A stretch of DNA of 64,000 nt from Tetramitus jugosus (GCA_937625935.1 OW569384.1:368433-432432); one strand, 5' to 3'; numbered from the stretch's first letter, positions 8,371 through 18,857 are shown. The notes: generated by a model from the letters alone, not told the origin. A program made the numbers and translations.

Positions 8371-10777
8371 GACCTCCTCCACACCAACAACACAAACGAG
8401 AATCAAAGTCCAATACAAGAATGACATTCGTGCCCTATTGATATCTCAACAACAACAACAACAATTGTTGTCTCTCCAACAAGTTGTGACTCGACTGATT
8501 TCACTGTTTCCATCCTTGTTGTTGTCACCACAAGATGAGAGCTTGAACTTGTTTTTCCAACGATATCAACTAAAGTACGTTGATGATGAGAATGATCTCG
8601 TGTCGATTGAACATGAGAATGAATGGTTGGAAGCGATTCGCATTCTCAGCCTCAAAAAACCACCTCAGAAATTATTGTCGAAACACATCAAGCAAACAAG
8701 AAGTGGAACCTCTGATCGTCATCAGACTCATGGTGAAAGTCAATATGATATTCAATTAATGATTATAGATCGTAATTCATCTCTTTTTCCCTTTATCAAT
8801 AACATTAAGACTGATATCATTAGTAGTAATAATAGTAGTAGTACTAACATTACTAATAATGTTGGGAGTGAGAATGAGAATAATGGTGGCCAATTGTCAT
8901 CGTCGCCGTCATCATTGGAACAATCATGGTACTTTGCTCACATTTCCTATGATGAAACCAGTGAACATCCAAACAACAACAATCACAACATGAATAACAA
9001 TGATAGTAGTAGCAGTAGCAATAATAATATCAGTAGCAATAATGATGTATCCAATTTGAAGTCATGTGTCATCAAGAGTATGAATCCAATAGATGGTGCC
9101 ACGGTCTATCCAGGTCAAAAGTTTGAAAAGCAGTGGTTGTTGAAGAACACTGGTAATGCACCGTGGCCTTCTCAAGTACAACTCTCTGAAAGACCAGATA
9201 GAGAACTGAATGGGTGCATTGTGGCGCGAGTGGTACCCGTTGCACAACCCAATGAATCTGTAGTTGTGTCCGTCACAGTCCAAATGCCATCTCTCATTCT
9301 TCATCATGACCAAAGCAACTATGGTGGTAGTAGTAGTCGAGTCCTCAAGTGTTATTTCAAGTTGAAGACGGAACCTGGAGTGAACGGTAGAGAGTTTGGA
9401 GCAACATTTTGGTTCGAAGTCAATTATTGTGCATCGGAACCTTCATTATCACCAGCACCATTTCAACAACAACAACAACAAAGTGTAACTTTGCCAACAA
9501 CAATGAACAATGTACCAATGACTCAACCTACGATGATGAGCAACTATCCTCAATATCCATCCAACAATATTTATTATCAACAACAACAACAACAACAGGT
9601 TCCTACTATGATGAATACTACTCCAATTACTACCACCACTGTTTCTGCTACTCCAAGTTATGGTATGAATAATAGTCTTCATGATTACAGAGCAATGGTG
9701 ATGTCAAATCCTGTATCACAGAATATGACAACAACTACTTCTCATCTGTCTCCTGTCATCACAAGTACTGCTTCTACTGCTACTAGTACAGCTACTAGTA
9801 CAGCTACTTCCATTGATGCCACTCAATCTCTTGCGGGTTCTACTCCAACAATGATGAATCTCAGTAATAATGATCAACACAGTTTGATTGATACGGATTC
9901 TGATAGTGATACCAATAGTGATGATGGTGAACAATCCGAGTTTTTGAACATTTGTGATGATGAACAACACCAATCATCATTGCTGTCATCCTCTTCATCC
10001 CTTTCATCATCACCGGTAACAGTATCCTCAGTAACAGTGTCCGTATCAGCCGCAGTATCATCTCCTCCAAGATCAATGTCACCATTGTTCGTAGCAGACA
10101 CAACTTCATCAGCCATCGTACAAATGCATGACGATCCTTCTTCCATGGCATCACTGCAAAACAAGAAGACAACGACCGTGATGAGCAGCAGTGATATCAG
10201 TGGTCGCAATAGCAGAAGTGATAGTAATAGTAGTAGCATGAGTGCTCTAAGTGGTCCTAATACGAGTCCTGTACAGGACATTGCAAAGGTGGAGACAAGT
10301 TATCCACCTGTTTCCTCACTTCCCCCTGTTTTCAATCAGAAACAGAGTGACACTGATGATGCTAGTCCACTTTCTGTGATGATTCAGAATAATCTCAATC
10401 TCAATTATTTGAATGATGCAGGAAACAGACCTGTTGTCTATCGCAATGAAGATGATGCACAACAATTACAAGAGAGAGAATCATTATTGCAACACAAGTA
10501 TTCAGAAGCACCAAACACTGAAGACACCTATGTTCCATTGTTCAAAAAGCCTCAGAGCGACAACAACGCCTCAACATCAACATCCACAGCTGCTACGGTC
10601 TCCGCCAGTGCATCTTCCAATTCCAACTTTTCCAATCAAGCAAACAAGTGGAAGCCACAATTGGCACTCTTGAGAAGAGTCAATGCCCTTAACAATGTAG
10701 ATGATGACGAAGCACTCAGACTGCTCGAATTGTACCATGGTAACTTGACCGATGTCATCACCCACGTGTTTAAGTAA
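8369..10777 (+). CDS. NBR1-like selective autophagy receptor (802 aa)
   Basis: The domain order PB1 - NBR1 (four-tryptophan-type) - UBA is that of NBR1/Joka2 cargo receptors, which link ubiquitinated cargo to Atg8. The PB1-like region is residues 11-95. The NBR1 domain (about 232-355) starts CVIKSMNPIDGATVYPG and contains FEKQWLLKNTGNAPWP. The C-terminal UBA (about 760-802) ends LLELYHGNLTDVITHVFK. No ZZ zinc finger is visible between PB1 and the NBR1 domain. The long linker is rich in Ser, Thr, Asn and Gln. Two acidic-flanked W/F/Y-x-x-L/I motifs could bind Atg8: SEFLNICDDE and TEDTYVPLF. The frame is open upstream without an ATG, so the first ATG (8369) is used. Confidence 0.8.
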   Translation: MTSSTPTTQTRIKVQYKNDIRALLISQQQQQQLLSLQQVVTRLISLFPSLLLSPQDESLNLFFQRYQLKYVDDENDLVSIEHENEWLEAIRILSLKKPPQKLLSKHIKQTRSGTSDRHQTHGESQYDIQLMIIDRNSSLFPFINNIKTDIISSNNSSSTNITNNVGSENENNGGQLSSSPSSLEQSWYFAHISYDETSEHPNNNNHNMNNNDSSSSSNNNISSNNDVSNLKSCVIKSMNPIDGATVYPGQKFEKQWLLKNTGNAPWPSQVQLSERPDRELNGCIVARVVPVAQPNESVVVSVTVQMPSLILHHDQSNYGGSSSRVLKCYFKLKTEPGVNGREFGATFWFEVNYCASEPSLSPAPFQQQQQQSVTLPTTMNNVPMTQPTMMSNYPQYPSNNIYYQQQQQQQVPTMMNTTPITTTTVSATPSYGMNNSLHDYRAMVMSNPVSQNMTTTTSHLSPVITSTASTATSTATSTATSIDATQSLAGSTPTMMNLSNNDQHSLIDTDSDSDTNSDDGEQSEFLNICDDEQHQSSLLSSSSSLSSSPVTVSSVTVSVSAAVSSPPRSMSPLFVADTTSSAIVQMHDDPSSMASLQNKKTTTVMSSSDISGRNSRSDSNSSSMSALSGPNTSPVQDIAKVETSYPPVSSLPPVFNQKQSDTDDASPLSVMIQNNLNLNYLNDAGNRPVVYRNEDDAQQLQERESLLQHKYSEAPNTEDTYVPLFKKPQSDNNASTSTSTAATVSASASSNSNFSNQANKWKPQLALLRRVNALNNVDDDEALRLLELYHGNLTDVITHVFK

Positions 10778-10931
10778 ATTAAAAAGCTGTACATTTTTCC
10801 AGTCAACTGAAGTTCGCATCGCATGTTCCCCCTCACAAAAACAAAAAACACACACCACAAACATCCAATTTATTATTTCATTGATTATAGATATCCATTG
10901 CATCTCCTCTCTTTCTAAATAATAGCCAACA

Positions 10932-11741
10932 ATGCACGAATTCTCTACCGTGACACCACTTGATTCCTCTGCTCCACAACAACAGGAACAGGAATATGAA
11001 ATGATTGAAATTTTGGATTTGAATGATCATGAAACAATTGTCAACATGAATGACAATGACAATCGTAGCAGCAGTAGCGACAATAACGATGGAACAATTC
11101 CGTTTGTCATACCTGTCATGACAGATGCATTCACTCGTGTCTCTTCACCACACAATCAATCCTTCTCGAACACATTCACCCCAACTACTAATACGAATGC
11201 TAATACTACTACGGATACGAATACGAATACAACCATCACAAGAGCAACACAAAATCATCAGTATCAATCATTTACCATGGGTTCAGTTCAACCCATCACT
11301 ACGATAGAAAATAAGAACAACAATAAGCAAACAACAACAATAGCAAGAAAAAGAACAAGACCAATTCATGAACAACCATTGGAATCATTGATAAAGCAAA
11401 TGAAATTGCAATCCTTCTCCAGTAGGAAGATGCAATTGATGCACGACATGTTTCACTTGCCTATCGCTAGCTCTACAACTCCAACTGATATCGAAGATGA
11501 TGACAATGGTGAGAGCACCGACTACTATTATTCAATGACCTATTCACAAATGAAACAATTGTTGGATCAATTCTTGGTATCATTGGAGAAGAAACAAGTG
11601 TTGTTGGACTATTTGGATTGTGTGGAAACAAACGACACCAACAATGGATTGGCAGCGTTGTTGGAGTCGTTTGATTGGGATGTGGACAGACAACACGTTC
11701 AATCTCTCATTCAGACCCAATACAATAAAAACCTCCTGTGA
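10932..11741 (+). CDS. Protein with DUF4476-like C-terminal domain (269 aa)
   Basis: The N-terminal 135 residues are acidic and Asn/Thr-rich, probably disordered. A basic segment (ARKRTRP, about 139) precedes a helical region from about 155 with the alternating pattern [34 protein letters not shown] and [19 protein letters not shown]. That pattern resembles the DUF4476 repeat-like domain, for which I know no biochemical role. It lies 154 bases downstream of the NBR1-like gene in the same direction and 79 bases before ARL2. The domain assignment is from memory and tentative. Confidence 0.7.
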   Translation: MHEFSTVTPLDSSAPQQQEQEYEMIEILDLNDHETIVNMNDNDNRSSSSDNNDGTIPFVIPVMTDAFTRVSSPHNQSFSNTFTPTTNTNANTTTDTNTNTTITRATQNHQYQSFTMGSVQPITTIENKNNNKQTTTIARKRTRPIHEQPLESLIKQMKLQSFSSRKMQLMHDMFHLPIASSTTPTDIEDDDNGESTDYYYSMTYSQMKQLLDQFLVSLEKKQVLLDYLDCVETNDTNNGLAALLESFDWDVDRQHVQSLIQTQYNKNLL

Positions 11742-11820
11742 ATTTTCGCGCCTTTTTCAGCTTTGGCGCCAAAAGAACAAACTCAAAAACAGCAAACGAT
11801 CCACAAGAACGAAACTTGAA

Positions 11821-12390
11821 ATGGGACTGTGGACAATATTGAAGAAAATTAAGCAAAAAGAAAAAGAACTGCGCATACTCATACTGGGATTGGATAATGC
11901 AGGAAAGACTAGCATTACAAAAGCTTTCAATGGAGAAGAGATTGACACCATTAGCCCTACTCTTGGTTTCAACATTAAGACACTAGAGTACAATGACTAT
12001 AGCTTAAATTTGTGGGATATTGGTGGACAACAAACACTTCGATCCTATTGGAGAAATTATTTTGAAGAAACTGATGGATTGATATGGGTGGTGGACTCTG
12101 CAGACACGGTTCGATTGAACGATTGTCGGTTAGAGCTAGAAAAGTTGTTGGGTGAGGAGAAGTTGGCAGGTGCTTCGTTGCTCATCTTTGCAAACAAGCA
12201 GGACTTGCACAATGCACTTGATTTGAATCAGATTGCACAAGTGTTGCGATTAAATGGTGATGAAAATCCTATCATGCAGAATAGGCATTGGCACGTGGTG
12301 GCGTGCTCTGCAGTGACCGGCCAAGGGTTGGTTGATGGAATTGATTGGATTGTGAAAGATATTAGCTCTAGGATCTTTATGCTTGAATAA
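11821..12390 (+). CDS. ARL2: ADP-ribosylation-factor-like GTPase ARL2 (189 aa)
   Basis: Small GTPase that acts with tubulin cofactors in tubulin folding and with BART/PDE6D-type effectors. The start [20 protein letters not shown] matches ARL2, and Gly2 is retained. G-motifs are GLDNAGKT (P-loop, about 23-30), the switch 1 region [23 protein letters not shown] and CSAVTGQG. The C-terminal ISSRIFMLE also fits ARL2. The frame is open further upstream, but the ATG at 11821 gives the conserved length (human 184). It is convergent with the MRD1 gene, with 64 bases between stops. Confidence 0.95.
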   Translation: MGLWTILKKIKQKEKELRILILGLDNAGKTSITKAFNGEEIDTISPTLGFNIKTLEYNDYSLNLWDIGGQQTLRSYWRNYFEETDGLIWVVDSADTVRLNDCRLELEKLLGEEKLAGASLLIFANKQDLHNALDLNQIAQVLRLNGDENPIMQNRHWHVVACSAVTGQGLVDGIDWIVKDISSRIFMLE

Positions 12391-12454
12391 GTTGAACCAA
12401 CTATTGTAAATAAATAGAAACAAATTTTTTGTTACAATAACATGCGAGACGACT

Positions 12455-15019
12455 TTATCTGAGTCTTCTCTTCTTTTGGTCCCTAGTGTTGGAAGCTAAT
12501 GGGTTATTGTTGTCAGCAAATCTCTTTCGTGTCTTCTCTTTCACTGCGTCTAGGGATGCCTCAGTGTCATCAGCAGCAAATTCAAGAACGAGTGATCTAC
12601 CATACAAGTGAGTGTGCTTCAACGCATCATAGGCATTGTGGCACTCCTTTCTGCTCGCAAATTCGACGAAGGCGAAACCTCTATGTTGACTCTTGCTGCT
12701 GACTTTTCTTGGCAGACGAACATCCTTAATCTCACCAAATGCACTGAACAATTGATAAATATCACGTTGTGTTGCTTCGAAGGCAACGTTTCTAACTATC
12801 AGCTTCTTGAAGGTAACCTGCCTTCCTGCGTCATCGGTGTAGTTGAGTGCATCGTCAGTTGCAGGCTGCACATTCTCAGCACGCAATGAAGAATATTCCA
12901 ATTGAAGCTTGTGACCGTCCAACTGGGTACCATTGAGCGCCTCCTTGGCCTTGACAGCGTTGTCTAGAGAAGCAAATTCGATGAAACCAAAACCACGGCT
13001 CTCTCCTAACTTGTTATCAGAGTCCTCATGCCTATTATCACTCTTCTTCACTGGTTTTCTTGCAATCGTTACGTTTCGTACATTGTGTCCCTTGAACAAC
13101 TTCTCCAAACTCTTCTCAGTAGTCTTAAAGTTCAAGTTCTTCACGAACAATGTACCACTCTGTTTCAACTCCTCATCAGCTTCCGTGTTCTTGGTTTCAG
13201 ATGCATTGTTGGCAGCGGTCGTAGCAGATTCGTCCTTCTTTGATTTTTGTGCCAGTGGTGCCCATTCGAGATAGAGGGGCACGTGGTGGAACTTTTTGTA
13301 TGCCAATGATCGGAACGCCTTCCTGGCTTCTGTTGGTTCATAGAACTCTATCAGCGCAAAGGTGCCTGATTGCAGCAGAACGGTGCGCGCCACTTGACCA
13401 CCAGTCGAAGCGAACAACTCTTGCAACTCACCCTCAATCTTTTGTCTCTGTTTATCAAAGCTCAGCGATAAGAGTTCCTTCTTGTTTGACAAGATTTGCT
13501 CCAGAGACAAGTTCTTGACAAGAATAATCTTCTTGGATCTCTTTGCCTGTCCATTTCTCAATTGACTCAAATCAACATTGAGATCCGACAATTCATTCAA
13601 CTGTTCCTTTGTCTGCTTAATGAGTTCAGTTTCTCCGAGTGCCAATCTCACAGCAGCATTGTCAGCTCCCATGCCATACTCATCACCATCACTCTTATCC
13701 TTGTTCTTGTTGTTTCCTGAGGAGCCTTCTTCCATCAACAATTGTCTCTTTGTGAGACCGACTTGTCTCGATATGCTCTCTGCGACAGTGTCCGCTCTCA
13801 TGAACATGCTGTTCCAATTCTCGTGATGACCCTCTGGATTCATCGCATCCTGTATCCGCTTGGCTCTCATTTGTTTTTGCTTGAATGACAAATTGTCGTC
13901 ATCGGCAAAGAAAAAGTTGGAGTTTCTACCGGTGCCACTCGATGTCAAAGTCTTTGGTTTGTTGGCCATCTTTGCATAGATCAATCTGCCTTGGAAAATG
14001 TTGTTATTGAGCTGTGCAATCGCTTGTTCTGCATTCTCTGGAATCAGGAACAACACGTAGCCATAGCCCTTGGATTTCTTTGTAGTGTTGTCAATGGGAA
14101 TGTGCACCTGTGAAATTTCACCAAACTTGTGACACGCGTCATACAATTCGTCTTCCGTAGTCGAATAGTCGAGATTCCAGAAGAAGACTCTTCCTTCATC
14201 AATCTCCACCTTTTCAGTCATTGTTGTTGTTGTCGATGATGATGATGTTAATGCTGTGACAGAATCATCAATCTTACTCTTGAAATAGTCCATATCGGAC
14301 AATTCACTTGTTTGTTGTTGATTATCATCATGATCATCTTCATTGTTATTATTATTCTTGTTGTTATTCGTTGTTGTAGATGTTGCATTTTCTTCATCAT
14401 CGTCATCATTCGCCCAAAATGCCTTCTTATTATTATTATTCTTCTTGTTTGCTTGTTGTTCATTGTTTTCAATGCCTAAAAAATCATTGACTTGCTTGTT
14501 GCTTGCATTTGCGCCGCCTCCCTTTTTATTATTTGCATTTTTGTTGTTGGAATTCTGTTGTTGTTGTTGTTGTTGTCGCTTATCATGCAGAGATGATCCA
14601 TCAGAGTACTTGCTCCATGGTCTAGACAATTCTCCATGTTTCATGGGCAGTGCAAATGATACGTTGATTCTTGACATGTCAACAAATGTTTGATCGAGTG
14701 ATCGTATGGCTTTTTGTGCCATTTTATGTGTCTTGAAACCAACAAATGCAAAGCATCTACTCTTTCCATCCTTTGTGTGCATCACTTTACAATCTGTAAT
14801 TTCTCCGAATGGCTCAAATGTTTTCTTGAGGCGATTGTTGTCAATGTGAGGTGGAAGTGATTTGACAATGAGTCTTGTTTTTTGTTCGGTTGGTTGGTCA
14901 TCTTCTTGATGGTTGTTGTTGTTGTTGTTATTGTGGTGGTGGTGGTGATGATGTTGATGCGTCGACATGTTTTTTTTGTTGTTGTCCCTCTTGATTGAGT
15001 TTGTGTTTTTGTGTCGCAT
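12455..15019 (-). CDS. MRD1: Multiple RRM rRNA-processing factor MRD1/RBM19 (854 aa)
   Basis: Nucleolar protein of the small-subunit processome that binds pre-18S rRNA. Five RRMs are visible: about 49-124 (RLIVKSLPPHIDNNRLKKTF), 275-350 (RVFFWNLDYSTTEDELYD), 495-590 (IILVKNLSLEQI, with a long insert), 620-705 (GTLFVKNLNFKTTEKSLEKL) and 736-815 (KLIVRNVAFEATQRDIYQLF). Five RRMs match yeast Mrd1 rather than six in animal RBM19. Linkers carry Asn/Gln/His runs and acidic patches, and the C-terminus is basic (DQKKRRLR). The frame continues upstream without ATG. Two starts are possible: 15019 (first ATG) or 14968 (MSTHQH), both with A at -3; I use the first. Confidence 0.92.
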   Translation of the reverse strand: MRHKNTNSIKRDNNKKNMSTHQHHHHHHHNNNNNNNHQEDDQPTEQKTRLIVKSLPPHIDNNRLKKTFEPFGEITDCKVMHTKDGKSRCFAFVGFKTHKMAQKAIRSLDQTFVDMSRINVSFALPMKHGELSRPWSKYSDGSSLHDKRQQQQQQQNSNNKNANNKKGGGANASNKQVNDFLGIENNEQQANKKNNNNKKAFWANDDDDEENATSTTTNNNKNNNNNEDDHDDNQQQTSELSDMDYFKSKIDDSVTALTSSSSTTTTMTEKVEIDEGRVFFWNLDYSTTEDELYDACHKFGEISQVHIPIDNTTKKSKGYGYVLFLIPENAEQAIAQLNNNIFQGRLIYAKMANKPKTLTSSGTGRNSNFFFADDDNLSFKQKQMRAKRIQDAMNPEGHHENWNSMFMRADTVAESISRQVGLTKRQLLMEEGSSGNNKNKDKSDGDEYGMGADNAAVRLALGETELIKQTKEQLNELSDLNVDLSQLRNGQAKRSKKIILVKNLSLEQILSNKKELLSLSFDKQRQKIEGELQELFASTGGQVARTVLLQSGTFALIEFYEPTEARKAFRSLAYKKFHHVPLYLEWAPLAQKSKKDESATTAANNASETKNTEADEELKQSGTLFVKNLNFKTTEKSLEKLFKGHNVRNVTIARKPVKKSDNRHEDSDNKLGESRGFGFIEFASLDNAVKAKEALNGTQLDGHKLQLEYSSLRAENVQPATDDALNYTDDAGRQVTFKKLIVRNVAFEATQRDIYQLFSAFGEIKDVRLPRKVSSKSQHRGFAFVEFASRKECHNAYDALKHTHLYGRSLVLEFAADDTEASLDAVKEKTRKRFADNNNPLASNTRDQKKRRLR

Positions 15020-15230
15020 AATTGTTTTCACATTTGAACGTTCAATGTTTTTGGTGAAGAGGAAAAAGTGGGGAAGCGGCAAAACGGCGTGTTTACAGTT
15101 TCTTAGCGAACGAACTGTTTTTGAATACGAGTTCTCCTCGGTTCCCTGGTCACATCCTTTGCCTCAATTCTCTACGAAACAATTCGTTTAAAAAATCAAA
15201 CAACCGTAAGATTTCATTGTTAACAAACAA
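15020..15230. promoter_or_regulatory. Divergent promoter region, MRD1 and Rho GTPase
   Basis: A gap of 211 bases separates two start codons facing away from each other. It has an A/T-rich stretch before the GTPase start (TTGTTAACAAACAA) and a GC-rich piece near 15070. No clear TATA box or dyad was seen. Confidence 0.35.
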
Positions 15231-16056
15231 ATGGCGATAGAAGACGAACTGATTAAATGTGTGGTCGTTGGCGATGGTGCTGTAGGAAAGGTAAAGTATA
15301 GTATTTTTGATTGAGTAAATTGTGGTGCAAAGGTGATAGAAATTAACATTCTTCCTCTTAGACATGTTTGTTAATCTGTATGTACTTCATTGGAAGCGGC
15401 AACGTGATTGACCTAGCTTGAATATGTTAGAAAAATATCTGTATTAATTGTGATTTTTTGAATAGCTTATTCCACTGGAGATTTCCCAAAGGACTATGTA
15501 CCCACTGTGTTTGATAACTATAATGCTTCTGTGACTGTAGATGGAAAGAAGGTTGATTTGGGTCTTTGGGATACAGCAGTATGTATCTTAGTATGAATTG
15601 ATTCATTAATTTTCAGTATTGACTTGTTTGTTTTCTCTTGGTGATTCCTAGGGTCAAGAGGATTATGATTCTTTGAGACCTCTCAGTTACCCAAATACTA
15701 ATGTATTTATCATGTGTTTCTCCTTGGTGAGTCAAGCATCATTAGAGAATGTTAAAGCAAAATGGATAATAGAAGTTCGCAAGCATTGTCCTGATGTCCC
15801 TATTATTCTTGTCGGTACCAAGAAGGATTTAAGAGAGGATGAAAACCTGGTCAAAAAACTCCAACAAACTGGCCAAAAAATAGTAACAAAAGAAGAGGGG
15901 GAGAGATTGGCAAAGGATATTCGAGCTGTAAAGTACATAGAAAGCTCTGCCAAAACAAAGGAGAACCTTAAGATTGTTTTCGACGAAGCAATTCTTGCGG
16001 TCTTGTTTCCAGAAATCCCAAAGAAAACAAAGACCCAACCATGTAGTATTTTGTAA
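15231..16056 (+). CDS. Rho/Rac-family small GTPase, four exons (197 aa)
   Basis: Membrane-anchored switch that controls actin, the NADPH oxidase or polarity in this family. Exons are 15231-15290, 15362-15377 (only 16 bases), 15466-15578 and 15652-16056, with introns of 71, 88 and 73 bases. The spliced protein has GDGAVGKTCLLI (P-loop), YVPTVFDNY (effector loop), WDTAGQEDYD, GTKKDL (nucleotide specificity, with TKKD in place of the usual TKxD) and ESSAK. The Rho insert helix (about 125-140) is present, so it is Rho rather than Ras or Rab. The C-terminal CSIL is a CAAX box whose final Leu favours geranylgeranylation. Assignment within Rac/Cdc42/Rho is not certain; sequence around switch 2 looks Rac-like. 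Confidence 0.92.
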
Positions 16057-16282
16057 ATGTCACAAGATAATAAACAAGGAATCTGAACAGAAAAGTTAGA
16101 AGCGAGATAGGAGAATGAGAGAGGGCTATATCATTTGCTACCAAAACAAAACTGTTTCAGTATTTCAACAACAAAACTCTTTCAGATTGTTAATTCTTAT
16201 TGACAGGACACCACCATTTCTGCACTAGCTTATTCTTATGATTGAGAGTGAATTCTTCAATCGAATGCATTGGTTCCTGTCA

Positions 16283-16420
16283 TTATCGATCACTTGGCCA
16301 GTTCAATGAATTGCAGTAACGTTCTAAAATGGTTTCTTTTCGATTTGGAGCAAGACCAATTCGACAGAGTAAACTCAAGAGAATAGCAATCTCTACACCA
16401 TCTTTAAGTGAGGAGATGTC
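16283..16420 (-). other. Coding-like 45-codon segment just past the DRC5 stop
   Basis: Read on the minus strand, 16420-16283 is an open frame of 45 residues starting directly after an AG and ending in TAA. It contains DGVEIAILLSLLCRIGLAP and ERYCNSLNWPSDR, which look like real amphipathic protein rather than chance. It is in a different frame from the overlapping DRC5 C-terminus and has no ATG. It may be an alternative last exon of that gene, or the remnant of another. The rest of the 16057-16403 gap shows only AT-rich 3' sequence. Confidence 0.3.
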
Positions 16421-18635
16421 CTATTCGACTCTCTTGTTCTTGGGTCAGATTCGAGCCACGAATATCCAAGTTTTGTATCACTTTCTTCGTTTCTTTCGCT
16501 CTTGAAATACATTCCTCCAAGAATGCACAACCTTCTTGATTGTATTTGTTGCTGGATATATCTAAATCTTCTACAGAGCTATCACACAACACACACTGAG
16601 CAATCACTTCCAATCCTTCCTGACCAATGAAGTTCCCACTCAAGTTGAGCACAAGGACTCGAGTATTACGTGCCAAACTTCTTGCTATAGATGTTGCACC
16701 ATGGTCTCCAAGGTGATTCAACCGTAAATTCAACTCGACAATGGGACACTCTCTTTTTTGTAGAGCATATGAGAGGAATTTCCCCCCCTCGGAACCAACA
16801 TTATTATCTGACAGATCCAAATACCGTAGAGATGAAGATGTCAAATACGCACTTATTGCTTTGCATCCCATAGCTGTTATCCTATTGTGGGAAAAATCTA
16901 GTTTGGTTATACATGCGTTCTTTAGAAGACCTGCTACTAAGATTTGCACCATGTTATCATCTATCCTATTCTCTGGCAGTTTCAGAGTATGCAAATTCTT
17001 GACCAAGAAAGGATTCGCTATAGATTCTGCCATTATATGACAATCATCTACAGTCATCCCGACCATTTTCATATCAAATGTGAGCCCCGCATTTCTCACC
17101 CCATAAGTCAAGCGAAGAGATTCTAAATTCGATAAATTATTGAACAAGATTCCAATGTTAATATGGGATCGAAGAGTAAGGATTTCTAGTTCTTTGACAT
17201 ATCCTTTGCTCAATCGACATAATTCTTGAAGAAATTTCATGTTCTCTCCCTTGACATAACGAAACATCTTGTCAATTTTGGAGCAATTCAAATCATTTGC
17301 CCTATTATTCGGTGAAAGCCAGTATTGAGCGCTCCTAGATCCTTGATACTCTCTTCGACTACTAGAAGTTTTATGTGTTCCTCTGTGGATAGCATGATCG
17401 TAAAATGTGAAGATATCATCATCGCTAGTCAGATGCAAGAGCCTGCTAGAAGCTCTGGAAGCACTACCATCGTAAAGTTCTTTCATTTTCTCTTTGAATG
17501 AAATATCCGGGATTTGATTTTTCCTTTGATCATGTAGTAGATAATAATTTAAGTTTGGCCGAATGTGATTCGAGTGAAGACAATTGTATTCCATGTTTTC
17601 CTCTATCGTGACCAATGATTCTAGATTTTCACCAACACCCTCTTTCTTTTTAACACCTACCAAAGAACGCAACAACTCCAACTCTGAAGATTCATACAGA
17701 TCCGTTGACTTCGGTTCTGGCTGTTCTTCCAGAATATGGAGCTCTCTCGAAATAGAGATATCTGATTGAATGTTCTCCAGAAACTCTTGAAGATTTCTCT
17801 CCAAGTACAGTTGCTTCCACGACTTTTCTTCCTGATCGACTGAGCGAGAAACTTCTTCAATCAACAAAACTTTATCTCTTATCCCCTTTCTGGGAGTGTT
17901 TCTCTGCAGATATGATCCTATTTGCCCATCACTCCATCTCATAAAACAGCATTTCTTCCAATAATTTTCATCCTCTATCAGAGGAACAGATATTTGTAGT
18001 GGGAGGTGGACAGGTAATTTGTTGATGACTCTATTCATCAATGGAGGGCTCAGAGACTCAAGTGAAGGAGTACTTGAGAAATTGTCTGCAATCACTGTCG
18101 CACATAAATCGACAAGAGAGGGAGTAAAGAAACCTCCTTCTTCTCTACTTTGGTTTGTTAGGTTCTTCGTCCTTCTGTTGGAAGCGTTGTTGTCTTCTAA
18201 GTTCTCATTCGCTATATCTACAACAACATCCCCACCGACACTAGTTAGGAAGTGATGCTTCTCGAAGGAGTCCCATTCTTCTTCCTCTTCAGTACCTTCC
18301 AACTTCGTATGTCTTGCAGCAGAATATGCTGATGACAATCTCTTTCTATCATTATTCTTGTTCCTCATCGAAAGTAATCGCCGAGAATATTCTCTCTGCA
18401 AGTTTCTCTCTTTGTTCCGAATCTTATGGAATTCATTTTGAACTTGTCCATCATTTGGTGGATAAAATTGAAACTGGACTGTTGGAGTGCGTGTACTCTT
18501 TGGAGTACCCAACTGTGATGTCGTTTTGTTTGTGTTCAACTGAACTAACTTATTCTTGTTCAGTGTTTTGATTCTCGGTGTACTTTCACTCAACCTTCGG
18601 GAATCATTGCCTTCATTGTTAAGAGAGAATGGCAT
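16404..18635 (-). CDS. Leucine-rich-repeat protein, DRC5/TCTE1-like (743 aa)
   Basis: DRC5 is a leucine-rich subunit of the nexin-dynein regulatory complex in motile flagella. The N-terminal 150 residues are basic and disordered. A conserved-looking module follows: SLVDLCATVIADNF, LPVHLPLQISVPLIEDENYW and CCFMRW (about 170-235), then SWKQLYLERNLQEFLENIQ (about 272-290), all reminiscent of TCTE1. The C-terminal 230 residues form ribonuclease-inhibitor-type LRRs, for example ITKLDFSHNRITAMGCKAI, LRYLDLSDNNVGSEGGKFL and VLVLNLSGNFIGQEGLEVI. The central part (300-480) is an acidic, less conserved insert. If right, the organism builds a motile flagellum. Other RNI-type LRR proteins are the main alternative. 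Confidence 0.75.
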   Translation of the reverse strand: MPFSLNNEGNDSRRLSESTPRIKTLNKNKLVQLNTNKTTSQLGTPKSTRTPTVQFQFYPPNDGQVQNEFHKIRNKERNLQREYSRRLLSMRNKNNDRKRLSSAYSAARHTKLEGTEEEEEWDSFEKHHFLTSVGGDVVVDIANENLEDNNASNRRTKNLTNQSREEGGFFTPSLVDLCATVIADNFSSTPSLESLSPPLMNRVINKLPVHLPLQISVPLIEDENYWKKCCFMRWSDGQIGSYLQRNTPRKGIRDKVLLIEEVSRSVDQEEKSWKQLYLERNLQEFLENIQSDISISRELHILEEQPEPKSTDLYESSELELLRSLVGVKKKEGVGENLESLVTIEENMEYNCLHSNHIRPNLNYYLLHDQRKNQIPDISFKEKMKELYDGSASRASSRLLHLTSDDDIFTFYDHAIHRGTHKTSSSRREYQGSRSAQYWLSPNNRANDLNCSKIDKMFRYVKGENMKFLQELCRLSKGYVKELEILTLRSHINIGILFNNLSNLESLRLTYGVRNAGLTFDMKMVGMTVDDCHIMAESIANPFLVKNLHTLKLPENRIDDNMVQILVAGLLKNACITKLDFSHNRITAMGCKAISAYLTSSSLRYLDLSDNNVGSEGGKFLSYALQKRECPIVELNLRLNHLGDHGATSIARSLARNTRVLVLNLSGNFIGQEGLEVIAQCVLCDSSVEDLDISSNKYNQEGCAFLEECISRAKETKKVIQNLDIRGSNLTQEQESRIGHLLT

Positions 18636-18857
18636 TTCTCAGGTGATGTTGTTTTGGTTTCTCTGTAGTTGAGACCGATTGCCCTTTTCTCCGTCCCCTA
18701 AAATCGCGAGACCTTCACTCCGACCGCTCCAAATGTGAGGATTGCGGACCAACTCACAACCCAGAAAGTTCCTTTTGTGTTTTTTTCTCGAGAGAAACCA
18801 AACAAAAGGAACAAGCAAACTTTTAGTCCACATTCAAGAGAGAATTGCTATTTTATT
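18636..18857. promoter_or_regulatory. Divergent promoter region, DRC5-like and oxygenase genes
   Basis: A 222-base gap between divergent starts. The frame leading into the oxygenase is open upstream but lacks an ATG, so this stretch is treated as leader and promoter. No recognised element. Confidence 0.35.
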
